A DNA stretch of 7,364 nucleotides from Candidatus Moraniibacteriota bacterium (GCA_027031945.1 JALVPE010000007.1:1-7364), one strand, 5' to 3'; positions 1 to 6,755 are shown, counted from the first letter of the stretch. Notes: generated by a model from the sequence alone, not told the origin. Numbers and translations: made by a program.

Positions 1-112
1 ATAAAAATATAATTAATAGGAAATAAAATTATTGACTGAAGTAATTGTTCCAGTTTGTCGTAAACATTTTTTATTGATTGTATAGGTCTAATTTAGATTA
101 TAGAATTGATTA

Positions 113-141
113 TTGACAAAACCGCGTAGTTTTGGTATAAT
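113..141 (+). promoter_or_regulatory. Consensus extended -10 promoter of the envelope operon
   Basis: TTGACA lies at 113-118 and TATAAT at 136-141, separated by exactly 17 bp. TGG directly precedes the -10, giving an extended -10 (TGnTATAAT). This is a full match to the housekeeping sigma-70 consensus. Transcription should start near 148, leaving a leader of about 63 bases to the GTG at 211 or 84 to the ATG at 232. It faces the Wzz-like and DUF4012 genes and nothing else. Confidence 0.85.
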
Positions 142-171
142 AGTCCATTAAGTCATAAATTATGCGGTTTT
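118..171. repeat. Inverted repeat bracketing the promoter core
   Basis: AAAACCGCGTA (118-128) is matched by TATGCGGTTTT (161-171): 10 Watson-Crick pairs and one G-T pair (126/163), with 32 bp between the arms. The left arm begins at the last base of the -35 and lies in the spacer. The right arm lies about 13-23 bases inside the transcript. Because only the right arm is transcribed from this promoter, the symmetry would act at DNA level, for example as a split operator. It could also be chance or a relic hairpin of an upstream transcript. Confidence 0.4.
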
Positions 172-210
172 ATGTAAATATTGTGATTTATTATATTTTT
201 AATTTTAATA

Positions 211-1176
211 GTGATAATAAAAAATAATTGTATGATACGATTATATACATTTTTGATTTTTGTTGCAATTACTGCAGTAATTCTGTATGTGTTTTTTGTG
301 ATGCCACAACCTAATTATGTTAGTAAAACATCTTTACTTATAATTCCAAAAACAGAAATTGTTGCATCCAATATAGACAATGTGATAGATAATTTAGCTT
401 TTGTAGCACAAAATTCTTTAAATAATAAAGAAGTTTTTGAAAATGATGTTGTAAAAATTGATGTTGCGCGATTATCAAATACAAGCATTATACAATTTAC
501 AACTAGAACAAAATTTCCTACTAATATAGGAAACATTGAAAACACTGTTATTAAAGAGGCATTTATAGAGATTTCAAAATATTATGATTTAAACGACGAT
601 TTTGCTATAAAAATTGTAAAGAGGGAAGGAATGCATAAAGCCAAGTTTTCTATTGTCGCATTATATTCTGTTATAGTTATTGCAATAATTGGTTTAATTG
701 CTGGAATTCTTGCTTTGTTTTATATGATTGATATTTTGAAAATGAGGAGTGAATATAATGAGAATATTAATGCTAAAAAAATATTTGCAGATTATAAATC
801 AGATAAACAATTATACAATACTATTGATGAGGATGAAGTTACAATAGATAATAATCGCAATATTCAAAAAGTGAGTGATGATATTGAAATAATTAAAGAT
901 AAAATAGATAAGAATAATAACATAAATGTAGATTCAGAATCCGAAGTAGAAAATGAAAAAAATATTGAAAAAGAAACAACATTGACAACCGGATCTGAAA
1001 TGCCAGAAGTATTGCCTACGACCCCGGGCAATCTTCCGGTTGTTGATGTTAGTGATTTTGGATTTAAAGATGATGCGAGTTCTGAAAAATTAATTCAAGA
1101 AGAAAAAGAGATGACAGAACCAACAGAAGAAGAATTAAAAGCACGGTTGAATGAATTGTTAAACGGTAAACTTTAA
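211..1176 (+). CDS. Wzz-like two-helix membrane protein with long acidic cytoplasmic tail
   Basis: A 321-residue protein from GTG 211; ATG 232 (residue 8) is an equally plausible start, and neither has a Shine-Dalgarno sequence. Hydrophobic helices lie at about 10-31 and 146-174. They flank a roughly 110-residue segment that should be outside the membrane, beginning with the stretch YVSKTSLLIIPKTEIVAS. This two-helix layout and the opening of the outer segment resemble Wzz/chain-length-determinant proteins, which control polysaccharide length, but no Wzz-specific motif was confirmed. Residues 177-321 form an Asp/Glu/Asn/Lys-rich, probably disordered cytoplasmic tail. It carries a Pro-containing patch (264-285, including LPTTPGNLPVVDVSDFGF) and ends in a probable amphipathic helix (303-321, TEEELKARLNELL). 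No kinase domain is present. It is first in an operon, 4 bases ahead of the DUF4012 gene, so a role in surface-polymer assembly is inferred. Confidence 0.65.
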   Translation: MIIKNNCMIRLYTFLIFVAITAVILYVFFVMPQPNYVSKTSLLIIPKTEIVASNIDNVIDNLAFVAQNSLNNKEVFENDVVKIDVARLSNTSIIQFTTRTKFPTNIGNIENTVIKEAFIEISKYYDLNDDFAIKIVKREGMHKAKFSIVALYSVIVIAIIGLIAGILALFYMIDILKMRSEYNENINAKKIFADYKSDKQLYNTIDEDEVTIDNNRNIQKVSDDIEIIKDKIDKNNNINVDSESEVENEKNIEKETTLTTGSEMPEVLPTTPGNLPVVDVSDFGFKDDASSEKLIQEEKEMTEPTEEELKARLNELLNGKL

Positions 1177-1180
1177 GGTT

Positions 1181-2563
1181 ATGAGCAATAAAAAAACTTC
1201 AATAAAAACTTTAATTATTTTTTGGAGCATCGCAATTCCATGTCTTATAGGTTTTTATTTTTTATTACAATGGAAAAATGAACCTGTAAAATTGATTAAT
1301 GTTGCATATAATACTTCGAAAGTATTGCCACTTGGGAATAAATATGAAACTGCTATTGAACTTGCACATTATTTATTACAAAAGGATGATGTGGAACGAA
1401 CATTTATGATTCTTTTGCAAAATAATATGGAACTTCGTCCAGGTGGTGGCTACATTGGGTCATTTGCAATTGTAACTATAAAAAATGGTGAAGTAATAAA
1501 AAGTGCTGTACATGATACAGCAAATTTTGATGGACGTATTCCAGATAGTATTGAACCGCCATTTCCCATGAAAGAAACAATGCATATCCCATCATGGAAA
1601 TTTCGTGATGGAAACTGGATGCCTGATTTTCCAACAAATGCGCGTGTAGCCGAAAAATTTTATAAACTTGGAGGAGGAAAAGAAGAATTTGATGGGATAA
1701 TTGCTATCAATGCAACAATTATGGATACGATTCTTGGTATTACGGGACCAATTAAGTTATCAAATTATCCAGAAACATTTCAGAGTGGTGATGCCGTTAT
1801 GAAACTAGAATATCAAGTAGAACAAGGTTATAAAAAACAGAACATTAAAAAGGGTGATAGGAAAGTTGTAATGGATGAACTTGCAAAAGAAATCATTCAT
1901 CGTGTAAAGAAAATGCCTGTGAGAGAAAAAATATCATTTATAAATCAGTTTATAGATTCTTTTGATAATAAAGATATTCAATTATACTTTGATGATGTAA
2001 AGATGTCTCAATTAGTATCGGCAGTAAATTGGGATGGCAAAGTAAATCAAAAATGGGAAGGTGATTATTTGATGATTGTCGATGCGAATCTTGCATCATA
2101 TAAAACAGATCATTTTATAAAAAGAAGTATTGAGTATAATATTGATTTTTCAGGAAGTATTCCACAAGCAGTACTTACAATTCATTATGAGAATACAGCA
2201 AAAGAGAAAGATTGGAAGACTAGTGATTATCAAACATATTTGAGAGTTTATACTCCAATTAATACATGGATTACGGATGTTGAAGATTGTGTTTTGGAAC
2301 CTAAATATGGTAAAAAATATGATAAAAAATATGTAGGTTGTTTAGTGCATGTGCCACTTGGCAAACAAAAAGATATAAAAGTAAGATATAATTTGCCAAT
2401 TGAGCTTAAGAATCAATATCCATATGATTTAATGATTCAAAAACAATCTGGTGTACATAATGTGCCGGTCAAAATTCATGTAAAGAATCCAGGGTCGGAA
2501 TCAACAGAAGATTATAATTTTTATATGGATGCCGATATTATCCTTTCAGATTTGAAAAAATAA
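1181..2563 (+). CDS. DUF4012 domain membrane-anchored surface protein
   Basis: A 460-residue protein with a short basic N-terminus, one membrane helix at about 9-30 and the rest predicted outside the cell. The DUF4012 hallmark is clear at 79-94 (LQNNMELRPGGGYIGS). Other segments usual for the family follow: DGNWMPDFPTNARVAEKFY (143-161) and a hydrophobic stretch ending in GITGPIKL (186-193). The C-terminal third looks beta-rich. C370 and C387 sit close together in the outer part and could form a disulfide. DUF4012 has no established biochemical activity; it is often found near polysaccharide genes in Gram-positive bacteria and Patescibacteria. The ATG follows the upstream stop by 4 bases with no good Shine-Dalgarno, so translation is probably coupled. 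The intrinsic terminator at 2592 closes the operon. Confidence 0.85.
   Translation: MSNKKTSIKTLIIFWSIAIPCLIGFYFLLQWKNEPVKLINVAYNTSKVLPLGNKYETAIELAHYLLQKDDVERTFMILLQNNMELRPGGGYIGSFAIVTIKNGEVIKSAVHDTANFDGRIPDSIEPPFPMKETMHIPSWKFRDGNWMPDFPTNARVAEKFYKLGGGKEEFDGIIAINATIMDTILGITGPIKLSNYPETFQSGDAVMKLEYQVEQGYKKQNIKKGDRKVVMDELAKEIIHRVKKMPVREKISFINQFIDSFDNKDIQLYFDDVKMSQLVSAVNWDGKVNQKWEGDYLMIVDANLASYKTDHFIKRSIEYNIDFSGSIPQAVLTIHYENTAKEKDWKTSDYQTYLRVYTPINTWITDVEDCVLEPKYGKKYDKKYVGCLVHVPLGKQKDIKVRYNLPIELKNQYPYDLMIQKQSGVHNVPVKIHVKNPGSESTEDYNFYMDADIILSDLKK
2306..2333 (+). repeat. Two-copy 12-bp tandem repeat inside the DUF4012 gene
   Basis: TATGGTAAAAAA (2306-2317) is followed directly by TATGATAAAAAA (2318-2329) and a further TATG. 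The copies differ at one base. They encode the repeated YGKKYDKKY segment (about residues 376-384) in the loop between C370 and C387. The unit is in frame, so gain or loss of a copy would only change loop length. Confidence 0.6.
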
Positions 2564-2591
2564 AAATGCATAAATGTAAATAAAGAATGTT

Positions 2592-2621
2592 AGGGACACC
2601 CTTTATGGGTGTCCTTTATTT
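2592..2621 (+). terminator. Rho-independent terminator of the envelope operon
   Basis: GGACACCC (2594-2601) pairs perfectly with GGGTGTCC (2607-2614) around the loop TTTAT. A G-U and an A-U pair extend the stem to 2592/2616. The T-rich run TTTATTT (2615-2621) follows. It lies 28 bases after the DUF4012 stop and is by far the most GC-rich hairpin in the intergenic DNA here. An ATG at 2587 in frame with rfbC lies just before it, which argues against that codon being the rfbC start. Confidence 0.9.
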
Positions 2622-2622
2622 G

Positions 2623-2631
2623 TGGTATAAT
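2623..2631 (+). promoter_or_regulatory. Extended -10 promoter of rfbC and the Nudix gene
   Basis: TGGTATAAT gives a perfect extended -10 (TATAAT at 2626-2631). At 17 bp spacing the -35 position (2603-2608, TTATGG) is poor and falls inside the upstream terminator hairpin, so recognition probably relies on the TGn element. The same TGG-TATAAT wording occurs in the promoter at 136. Start of transcription near 2638 would give a leader of about 27 bases to ATG 2665. Confidence 0.75.
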
Positions 2632-2664
2632 TTACATATTATTACTTTAAAATATATACTATTT

Positions 2665-3237
2665 ATGAAAGTGACAAAAACAAAGATAGAAGGGGTGTTT
2701 ATAATCGAGCTTGATATATTTGAAGATGACAGAGGATTTTTTGTTGAAACATATAATAAAGAAAGATATCAAGAGAATGGAATAGATGTTGAATTTGTGC
2801 AAGATAATTTATCAAAATCATCCAAAGGGGTTTTGAGAGGTTTGCATTTTCAAAAAGAGCCTTATGCACAAGGAAAATTAGTGCAAGTTATTAAAGGAAG
2901 TGTTTTGGATGTTGCAGTAGATATTCGTCATGGTAGCAAAACATTTGGAAAGTGGGTCAGTGTAAAATTAACTGGAAAGAATAAAAAACAATTTTGGATA
3001 CCGGCAGGATTTGCACACGGATTTGTATCTCTTGAGGATGATACAATTTTTAATTATAAATGTACAAATGTTTATAATAAAGAATCAGAGGGAGCTATAG
3101 CATGGGATGATGCAGATCTAAATATTAATTGGCAGTTAGATCAATACGGGATCAGGGAACCAATTGTATCAGAAAAAGATCGAGAAAATGTGGCTTTTTG
3201 TAATATAGATAAGGATTTTGTGTATGAAGAAAAATAG
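2665..3237 (+). CDS. rfbC: dTDP-4-dehydrorhamnose 3,5-epimerase
   Basis: RmlC/RfbC epimerises C3 and C5 of dTDP-4-keto-6-deoxyglucose in dTDP-L-rhamnose synthesis in the cytoplasm. Numbered from ATG 2665 the protein has 190 residues, normal for this single-domain cupin. Visible motifs are RGFFVETY (23-30), FVQDNLSKSSKGVLRGLHFQ (44-63), QGKLVQVIKG (69-78), FWIPAGFAHGF (110-120) and FNYKCT (129-134). H61, K71 and Y131 match the catalytic His, Lys and Tyr of characterised RmlC enzymes (H63, K73, Y133 in Salmonella), and the conserved SEKD is at 169-172. A longer reading from ATG 2587 is rejected because it would translate the terminator hairpin and the promoter. rfbA, rfbB and rfbD are not in this window. 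The 3' end overlaps the Nudix start by 14 bases. Confidence 0.95.
   Translation: MKVTKTKIEGVFIIELDIFEDDRGFFVETYNKERYQENGIDVEFVQDNLSKSSKGVLRGLHFQKEPYAQGKLVQVIKGSVLDVAVDIRHGSKTFGKWVSVKLTGKNKKQFWIPAGFAHGFVSLEDDTIFNYKCTNVYNKESEGAIAWDDADLNINWQLDQYGIREPIVSEKDRENVAFCNIDKDFVYEEK
3211..3215 (+). promoter_or_regulatory. Shine-Dalgarno AAGGA that sets the Nudix start
   Basis: AAGGA ends 8 bases before ATG 3224 and lies inside the 3' end of rfbC. It is the only strong Shine-Dalgarno I can find ahead of any gene in the window. It supports ATG 3224 over the TTG two codons upstream at 3218. Confidence 0.65.
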
Positions 3238-3772
3238 TCATGGAGTCAAGCGACTTTTTTCTGAAATTGTGCACAAAAATCCATGGTATAAAATTCGCAG
3301 AGATGTTGTTGTGTGGCCAAATGGACATCAAGGAGAGTATTTTGTTATGAAAAATAACACAGGAAAATCTTCTCTCGTTATTGCTTTGGAAGAAGATAAT
3401 ATTATTTTTGTACGTCAATATCGATATGTGCGTGATGATTTTTCCATTGAATTACCTGGTGGCGGAGTTGATGATGGAGAGATTCCGTTGGAGAGTGCCA
3501 AAAAAGAATTGCGTGAAGAGGCTGGTTATATTTCTGAAAATTTTGAAGAAGTAGGTACTTTTATTCCAGTTAGTGGCACGCTTGATGAAACAACACATGT
3601 TTTTGTTGCATGTGATACAACATTTATTGGACAACAACCTGAAAAAACGGAAGATGGTATAGAAATTGTTAAAATTTCTATTGATGAAACATATGCAATG
3701 ATTGAGGATGGTCGTATTATTGATGGACAAACAATTACGGCATTAACTCTTGCTAAAAAATATATTAAATAA
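3224..3772 (+). CDS. Nudix hydrolase, ADP-ribose pyrophosphatase-like
   Basis: A 182-residue protein from ATG 3224. The Nudix box spans residues 80-102: G80, E86, then KELREEAGY (94-102), matching GX5EX7REUXEEXGU except for Lys in place of the first Arg. E95, E98 and E99 should bind the catalytic Mg2+. Upstream, VRQYRY (63-68) and E76 in FSIELPGG (74-81) are typical of the ADP-ribose pyrophosphatase (NudF/YqkG-type) subgroup, and GTFIPVSGTLDETTHVF (111-127) fits its substrate loop. The likely reaction is hydrolysis of ADP-ribose or a related nucleoside-diphosphate sugar. The enzyme is cytoplasmic, with no membrane segment. The 14-base overlap with rfbC implies co-transcription and coupled translation, so a nucleotide-sugar substrate is possible; exact specificity cannot be read from sequence. 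Confidence 0.88.
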   Translation: MKKNSHGVKRLFSEIVHKNPWYKIRRDVVVWPNGHQGEYFVMKNNTGKSSLVIALEEDNIIFVRQYRYVRDDFSIELPGGGVDDGEIPLESAKKELREEAGYISENFEEVGTFIPVSGTLDETTHVFVACDTTFIGQQPEKTEDGIEIVKISIDETYAMIEDGRIIDGQTITALTLAKKYIK

Positions 3773-3798
3773 GAAATATAGAATTTTTTTATATTTAA

Positions 3799-3837
3799 TT
3801 TACAGTATTATATTAATGCCAATAATTTGCATTAATA
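3799..3837. promoter_or_regulatory. Candidate zinc-operon promoter with Zur operator palindrome
   Basis: TATTAATGC (3811-3819) and GCATTAATA (3829-3837) form a perfect 9-bp inverted repeat with a 9-bp spacer, 24 bp ahead of the repressor start codon. Fur-family repressors bind AT-rich palindromes over their own promoters, and this is the only strong one in the 89-bp gap before the operon, so it is the best Zur-box candidate. It does not match a textbook Zur or Fur consensus that I can recall. Promoter elements are ambiguous: TTTACA (3799-3804) could be a -35 with a weak TAATTT (3823-3828), or TATTAT (3806-3811) a -10. Either way the palindrome overlaps the core promoter or start site. Confidence 0.5.
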
Positions 3838-3861
3838 ATAAAAAAATGTTAGCATATAAAT

Positions 3862-4221
3862 ATGCAACGAAGAAATACTAAGAATAAGAAACTTATACTG
3901 GATGTTTTTGAAGGAAAACATACATTGACTGTGCAAGAAATATGTCAGTTATTACCTGAAATTGAAATGTCTACAGTGTATCGTAACGTGGAGCGTTTTG
4001 TAGTAGATGGTGTTTTGCGTGAAGTGTGTACTCATCCAAATATTACAGCATATGAATATGCAAAAGACATACATGACCATTTTGTATGTGATAATTGTCA
4101 TGCTATCGATGAAATACATATACGTAGAGGTTCAATAAAAAAAACTTTACCGAATGGTGCAATAATGCAAGATGGTGGTGTTGTCGTTCATGGTATGTGC
4201 AAGGAGTGTATTAAAGACTGA
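3862..4221 (+). CDS. zur: Fur-family metal-responsive repressor, probably Zur
   Basis: A 119-residue winged-helix regulator. The DNA-binding half includes LTVQEICQLLPEIEMSTVYRN (22-42), the usual Fur-family recognition-helix region with its STVYRN. The metal/dimer half has HDHFVCDNCHAIDEI (71-85), equivalent to the HHHHFxCxxCG motif, and a second CxxC at C113/C116. C76, C79, C113 and C116 form the expected structural Zn(Cys)4 site; H71, H73 and H110 may help sense metal. It is about 20-30 residues shorter than classic Fur/Zur, losing N-terminal sequence and stopping three residues after the last Cys. The zinc specificity is inferred from its place as first gene of a znuACB operon. It should repress when zinc is plentiful. 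No Shine-Dalgarno is visible; the ATG sits inside a 14-bp palindrome (3852-3865). Confidence 0.85.
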   Translation: MQRRNTKNKKLILDVFEGKHTLTVQEICQLLPEIEMSTVYRNVERFVVDGVLREVCTHPNITAYEYAKDIHDHFVCDNCHAIDEIHIRRGSIKKTLPNGAIMQDGGVVVHGMCKECIKD

Positions 4222-4234
4222 TTAAAAAAATAAT

Positions 4235-5245
4235 ATGAAAAAAGTAATATTTATCATTATAGGAATTATTGTTATCGTGGGTATCAGTTTGTATTTTGTA
4301 AACAAAAACATACAGAAGACATCTAATACAACTGCAACAGTAACCAAGCCAACAGTTGTCGCATCATTTTATCCATTATACTATTTTGCATCACAAATAG
4401 CAGGTGACAAAATGAATGTAATAAATATTGGGCGTGGCAATGATCCGCATGAATTTAAGCCATCAACAAAAGATGTTGTAACTATGCGAAATGCAAAAAT
4501 TGTTTTATTACAGGGAGCTGGACTAGAATCTTGGGGAGAAGACTTAGAATGGCAACTAAAAAAAGAGAATGTCCCCGTTTTTGTCGCTACTGAGCATTTA
4601 GAATTATTTAAATTTGATGAACATGCGGATGAACATGAATATGAAGTAACGGAAGAACATATAGATTCTCACGATAGTGAAGATGTGCACGAAGAAGAAG
4701 ATCATCACCATAATCACGGTGCCTATGATCCACACACATGGCTTGATCCTGTGTTGGCCAAAGAAACTGTTTTGCAAATTGCTAAAGAATTTAGGATAAT
4801 AGATCCACAAAACAAAGAATTCTATCAAAAAAATGCACAAATACTTGCAGACAAACTTGATAAGGTTGACGAAGATTATAAAAATGCATTTGCTGATGGA
4901 AAATGTACCGTCGGTGAAGCGTTAATTTCACATAACGCTTTTGGGTATATTGGCAGACGCTATGGACTTGATATGCATTCGATTGCCGGAATTTCAACGC
5001 TGGATAAACCATCAGCAAAATTACTTGCACAATTAAAAGATGAAGTACAATCAGGTGTACTTGCCATACTTACAGAAGAGAATAGTGTTAAGAAATATGC
5101 AAAAACTATCGCAAGAGAGACTGGAATAACGATGATACCTGTTAATGCTCTTGCTACGGGTGTTATAAAAAACAATGGTGATTATTTTGATGGGATGTAC
5201 TCTAATTTAGAAAGTTTTAAAAAAGCATATGGATGCAAAGACTAA
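4235..5245 (+). CDS. znuA: Zinc ABC transporter substrate-binding protein ZnuA
   Basis: A 336-residue cluster A-I (ZnuA/TroA-like) binding protein that captures Zn2+ outside the cell for ZnuBC. Residues 4-22 form a hydrophobic N-terminal helix without a lipobox Cys, so it is probably held by an uncleaved helix rather than a lipid. Likely metal ligands are H72 (GNDPHEF), H167 (YDPHTWLDP), H233 (ISHNAFGYIGRRYGL) and an acidic residue at E281 (LTEEN). Between the first two is a His/Asp/Glu-rich loop (129-162) with nine His, including HHHNH, the hallmark separating zinc-specific ZnuA from manganese-binding relatives. C224 and C334 are the only cysteines and may form a disulfide. The ATG lies 13 bases after the repressor stop, and the 3' end overlaps znuC by 17 bases. 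Confidence 0.93.
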   Translation: MKKVIFIIIGIIVIVGISLYFVNKNIQKTSNTTATVTKPTVVASFYPLYYFASQIAGDKMNVINIGRGNDPHEFKPSTKDVVTMRNAKIVLLQGAGLESWGEDLEWQLKKENVPVFVATEHLELFKFDEHADEHEYEVTEEHIDSHDSEDVHEEEDHHHNHGAYDPHTWLDPVLAKETVLQIAKEFRIIDPQNKEFYQKNAQILADKLDKVDEDYKNAFADGKCTVGEALISHNAFGYIGRRYGLDMHSIAGISTLDKPSAKLLAQLKDEVQSGVLAILTEENSVKKYAKTIARETGITMIPVNALATGVIKNNGDYFDGMYSNLESFKKAYGCKD

Positions 5246-5945
5246 TAATATAATTTTGCAAGTAAATAATATATATAAGGCATTTGGTAAAAATGTTGTT
5301 TTTAAGAATGCGTCATTTTCGGTTGTTGCTGGAGATATTGTCGGTATCATAGGTCCAAACGGTTCTGGCAAAAGTACGCTTGCAAATATCATTCTTGGTT
5401 TTGATTCAGAATATCAGGGCGAAATAGTATTTAATAATGATGTCCGTATTGCATATGTGCCCCAGTTTAGTAATTCAGATAAATATATGCTTCCATTATC
5501 TGTATATGAATTTATTCGTAGCACAGCAAATGCATATTATGGATTGAAAGATGTGATGAATAAGAGTGTGATTATTAAAGTCTTGCAACATGTTGGACTT
5601 GATAAAAAGTACTTAGAGCAAAATGTATATTCTCTTTCAGGAGGAGAGCGACAACGTGTATTTATTGCTCGTGCCTTATTGAATAATCCTAATTTTATAT
5701 TATTAGATGAACCTCTTGCCTCTGTTGATTATATGTCTCGCAATGAATTATATTCACTATTACAACATTTAAACCAAACACATAATATTACCATAATGAT
5801 AATTTCTCATGATATTGATAGTATTGTGAATGTATGTGATTCAATATTTTATCTTGATAAGGCATCAGTAAAAGATTGTAAACCAAAAGATTTTCTAAAG
5901 GGAAGTAAAACAACACAAGCGTTAAAATATAATTGTAAAATATAA
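5229..5945 (+). CDS. znuC: Zinc ABC transporter ATP-binding protein ZnuC
   Basis: A 238-residue ATPase that powers zinc import through ZnuB on the cytoplasmic face. All nucleotide-binding motifs are intact: Walker A GPNGSGKST (42-50), Q-loop VPQ (Q79), signature LSGGERQR (136-143), Walker B NFILLDEP (155-162), D-loop SVD (165-167) and H-loop H194 (IISHD). The length is typical of the family. ATG 5229 lies inside the 3' end of znuA, giving a 17-base overlap; no Shine-Dalgarno is visible, so reinitiation after znuA is likely. The zinc assignment rests on the neighbours, since the ATPase alone cannot tell zinc from manganese. Confidence 0.93.
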   Translation: MDAKTNNIILQVNNIYKAFGKNVVFKNASFSVVAGDIVGIIGPNGSGKSTLANIILGFDSEYQGEIVFNNDVRIAYVPQFSNSDKYMLPLSVYEFIRSTANAYYGLKDVMNKSVIIKVLQHVGLDKKYLEQNVYSLSGGERQRVFIARALLNNPNFILLDEPLASVDYMSRNELYSLLQHLNQTHNITIMIISHDIDSIVNVCDSIFYLDKASVKDCKPKDFLKGSKTTQALKYNCKI

Positions 5946-5948
5946 ATT

Positions 5949-6755
5949 ATGGAAATATTCACTTTTACATTTGTACAATATGCATTTTTAGCGGGTACAA
6001 GTACGGCTATTCTTACAGGATTGTTGGGTCCGATGATTGTGTCAAGTAGACAATCAGTAGCATCTGATATGTTTGCACATATTGCACTAGCAGGAGTTGG
6101 ACTGGCTGCTGTATTTAATTTTTTACCACTTTTTGGTGCATTTTTAGTACTTTTGGTGAGTGCTGTTCTTTTGTGGTGGGTTGTTGCAGAAGAGAAATAT
6201 GCAACTGATGCTCTTTCCATGGTATTTTTAAGTGGCGGACTTGCCGTGGCATTGGCTTTAATACACATTGCTCGCAATCAAGCAATATCTTTTGATACGT
6301 ATCTGTTTGGAAGTATTTTAACAGTAACTCAAACAGAATTATGGCTCATGGCCATACTAACAATTGTTGTATTAGCGGTACTCACTGTTTTTTGGTATCC
6401 ACTTTTGAGTGTTGTACAATCTCCTGCGTATCGTGTTCCATATTCACGACGACCACAATATATACAACTTTTATTTTTTATTCTTTTGGCACTTACTGTA
6501 TTGGTAGGACTTAAAACAGTTGGAGGGCTTTTGATTGGAGCATTGCTTGTAATACCAACGCTCATTGCACGTCATTTTGTACAATCGTTTAAGACGCTTA
6601 CTATATTATCAATTGTTTTAGGTCTCATTGGTATGTACGCTGGGTTATTTATTGCATTATTTGTTGATATACCACCAAGCAGTGCAATTATCTTAACTCT
6701 TATTGCTATGTTTATTTTGTCATTACCAACAAAGAAGATTTTATTTTATAAATAA
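5949..6755 (+). CDS. znuB: Zinc ABC transporter permease ZnuB
   Basis: A 268-residue ABC-3 family permease with about eight hydrophobic segments spread from residue 8 to 260. Family landmarks are LLGPMIVSSRQSVASDMFAHIALAGV (25-50), where the usual SHaalpG appears as AHIALAG; YLFGSIL (118-124); GLKTVGGLLIGALLVIPTLIAR (187-208), the conserved stretch facing the ATPase and pore; and DIPPSSAII (240-248). It forms the membrane channel for zinc delivered by ZnuA. It starts 3 bases after the znuC stop. It is the last gene of the operon; the hairpin at 6771 follows 15 bases after its stop. Confidence 0.93.
   Translation: MEIFTFTFVQYAFLAGTSTAILTGLLGPMIVSSRQSVASDMFAHIALAGVGLAAVFNFLPLFGAFLVLLVSAVLLWWVVAEEKYATDALSMVFLSGGLAVALALIHIARNQAISFDTYLFGSILTVTQTELWLMAILTIVVLAVLTVFWYPLLSVVQSPAYRVPYSRRPQYIQLLFFILLALTVLVGLKTVGGLLIGALLVIPTLIARHFVQSFKTLTILSIVLGLIGMYAGLFIALFVDIPPSSAIILTLIAMFILSLPTKKILFYK

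Noticed and set aside
87..97. TCTAATTTAGA palindrome upstream of the first promoter
   Set aside because: An 11-bp AT-rich symmetry with no partner or context; no basis for calling an operator.
28..117. ATTATTGAC repeated at 28-36 and 109-117, suggesting a second promoter
   Set aside because: The first copy has no -10 at a suitable distance, and a 9-bp match is expected by chance in AT-rich DNA.
2587..2664. N-terminal extension of rfbC from ATG 2587 (26 extra residues)
   Set aside because: It would translate the terminator hairpin and the extended -10, and the enzyme family starts close to MKVTKTKIEG.
3218..3223. TTG start for the Nudix gene
   Set aside because: ATG 3224 follows two codons later with AAGGA at a good distance.
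3152..3730. Two minus-strand open frames over rfbC and the Nudix gene
   Set aside because: Shadows of confirmed genes; no family resemblance.
3774..3796. AAATATA/TATATTT hairpin after the Nudix gene as a terminator
   Set aside because: The stem is all A-T, 7 bp, with no U-tract after it; too weak to call.
5849..6277. 142-codon open frame on the minus strand over znuC/znuB
   Set aside because: Antisense shadow of two well-supported genes, with low-complexity composition and no recognisable domain.
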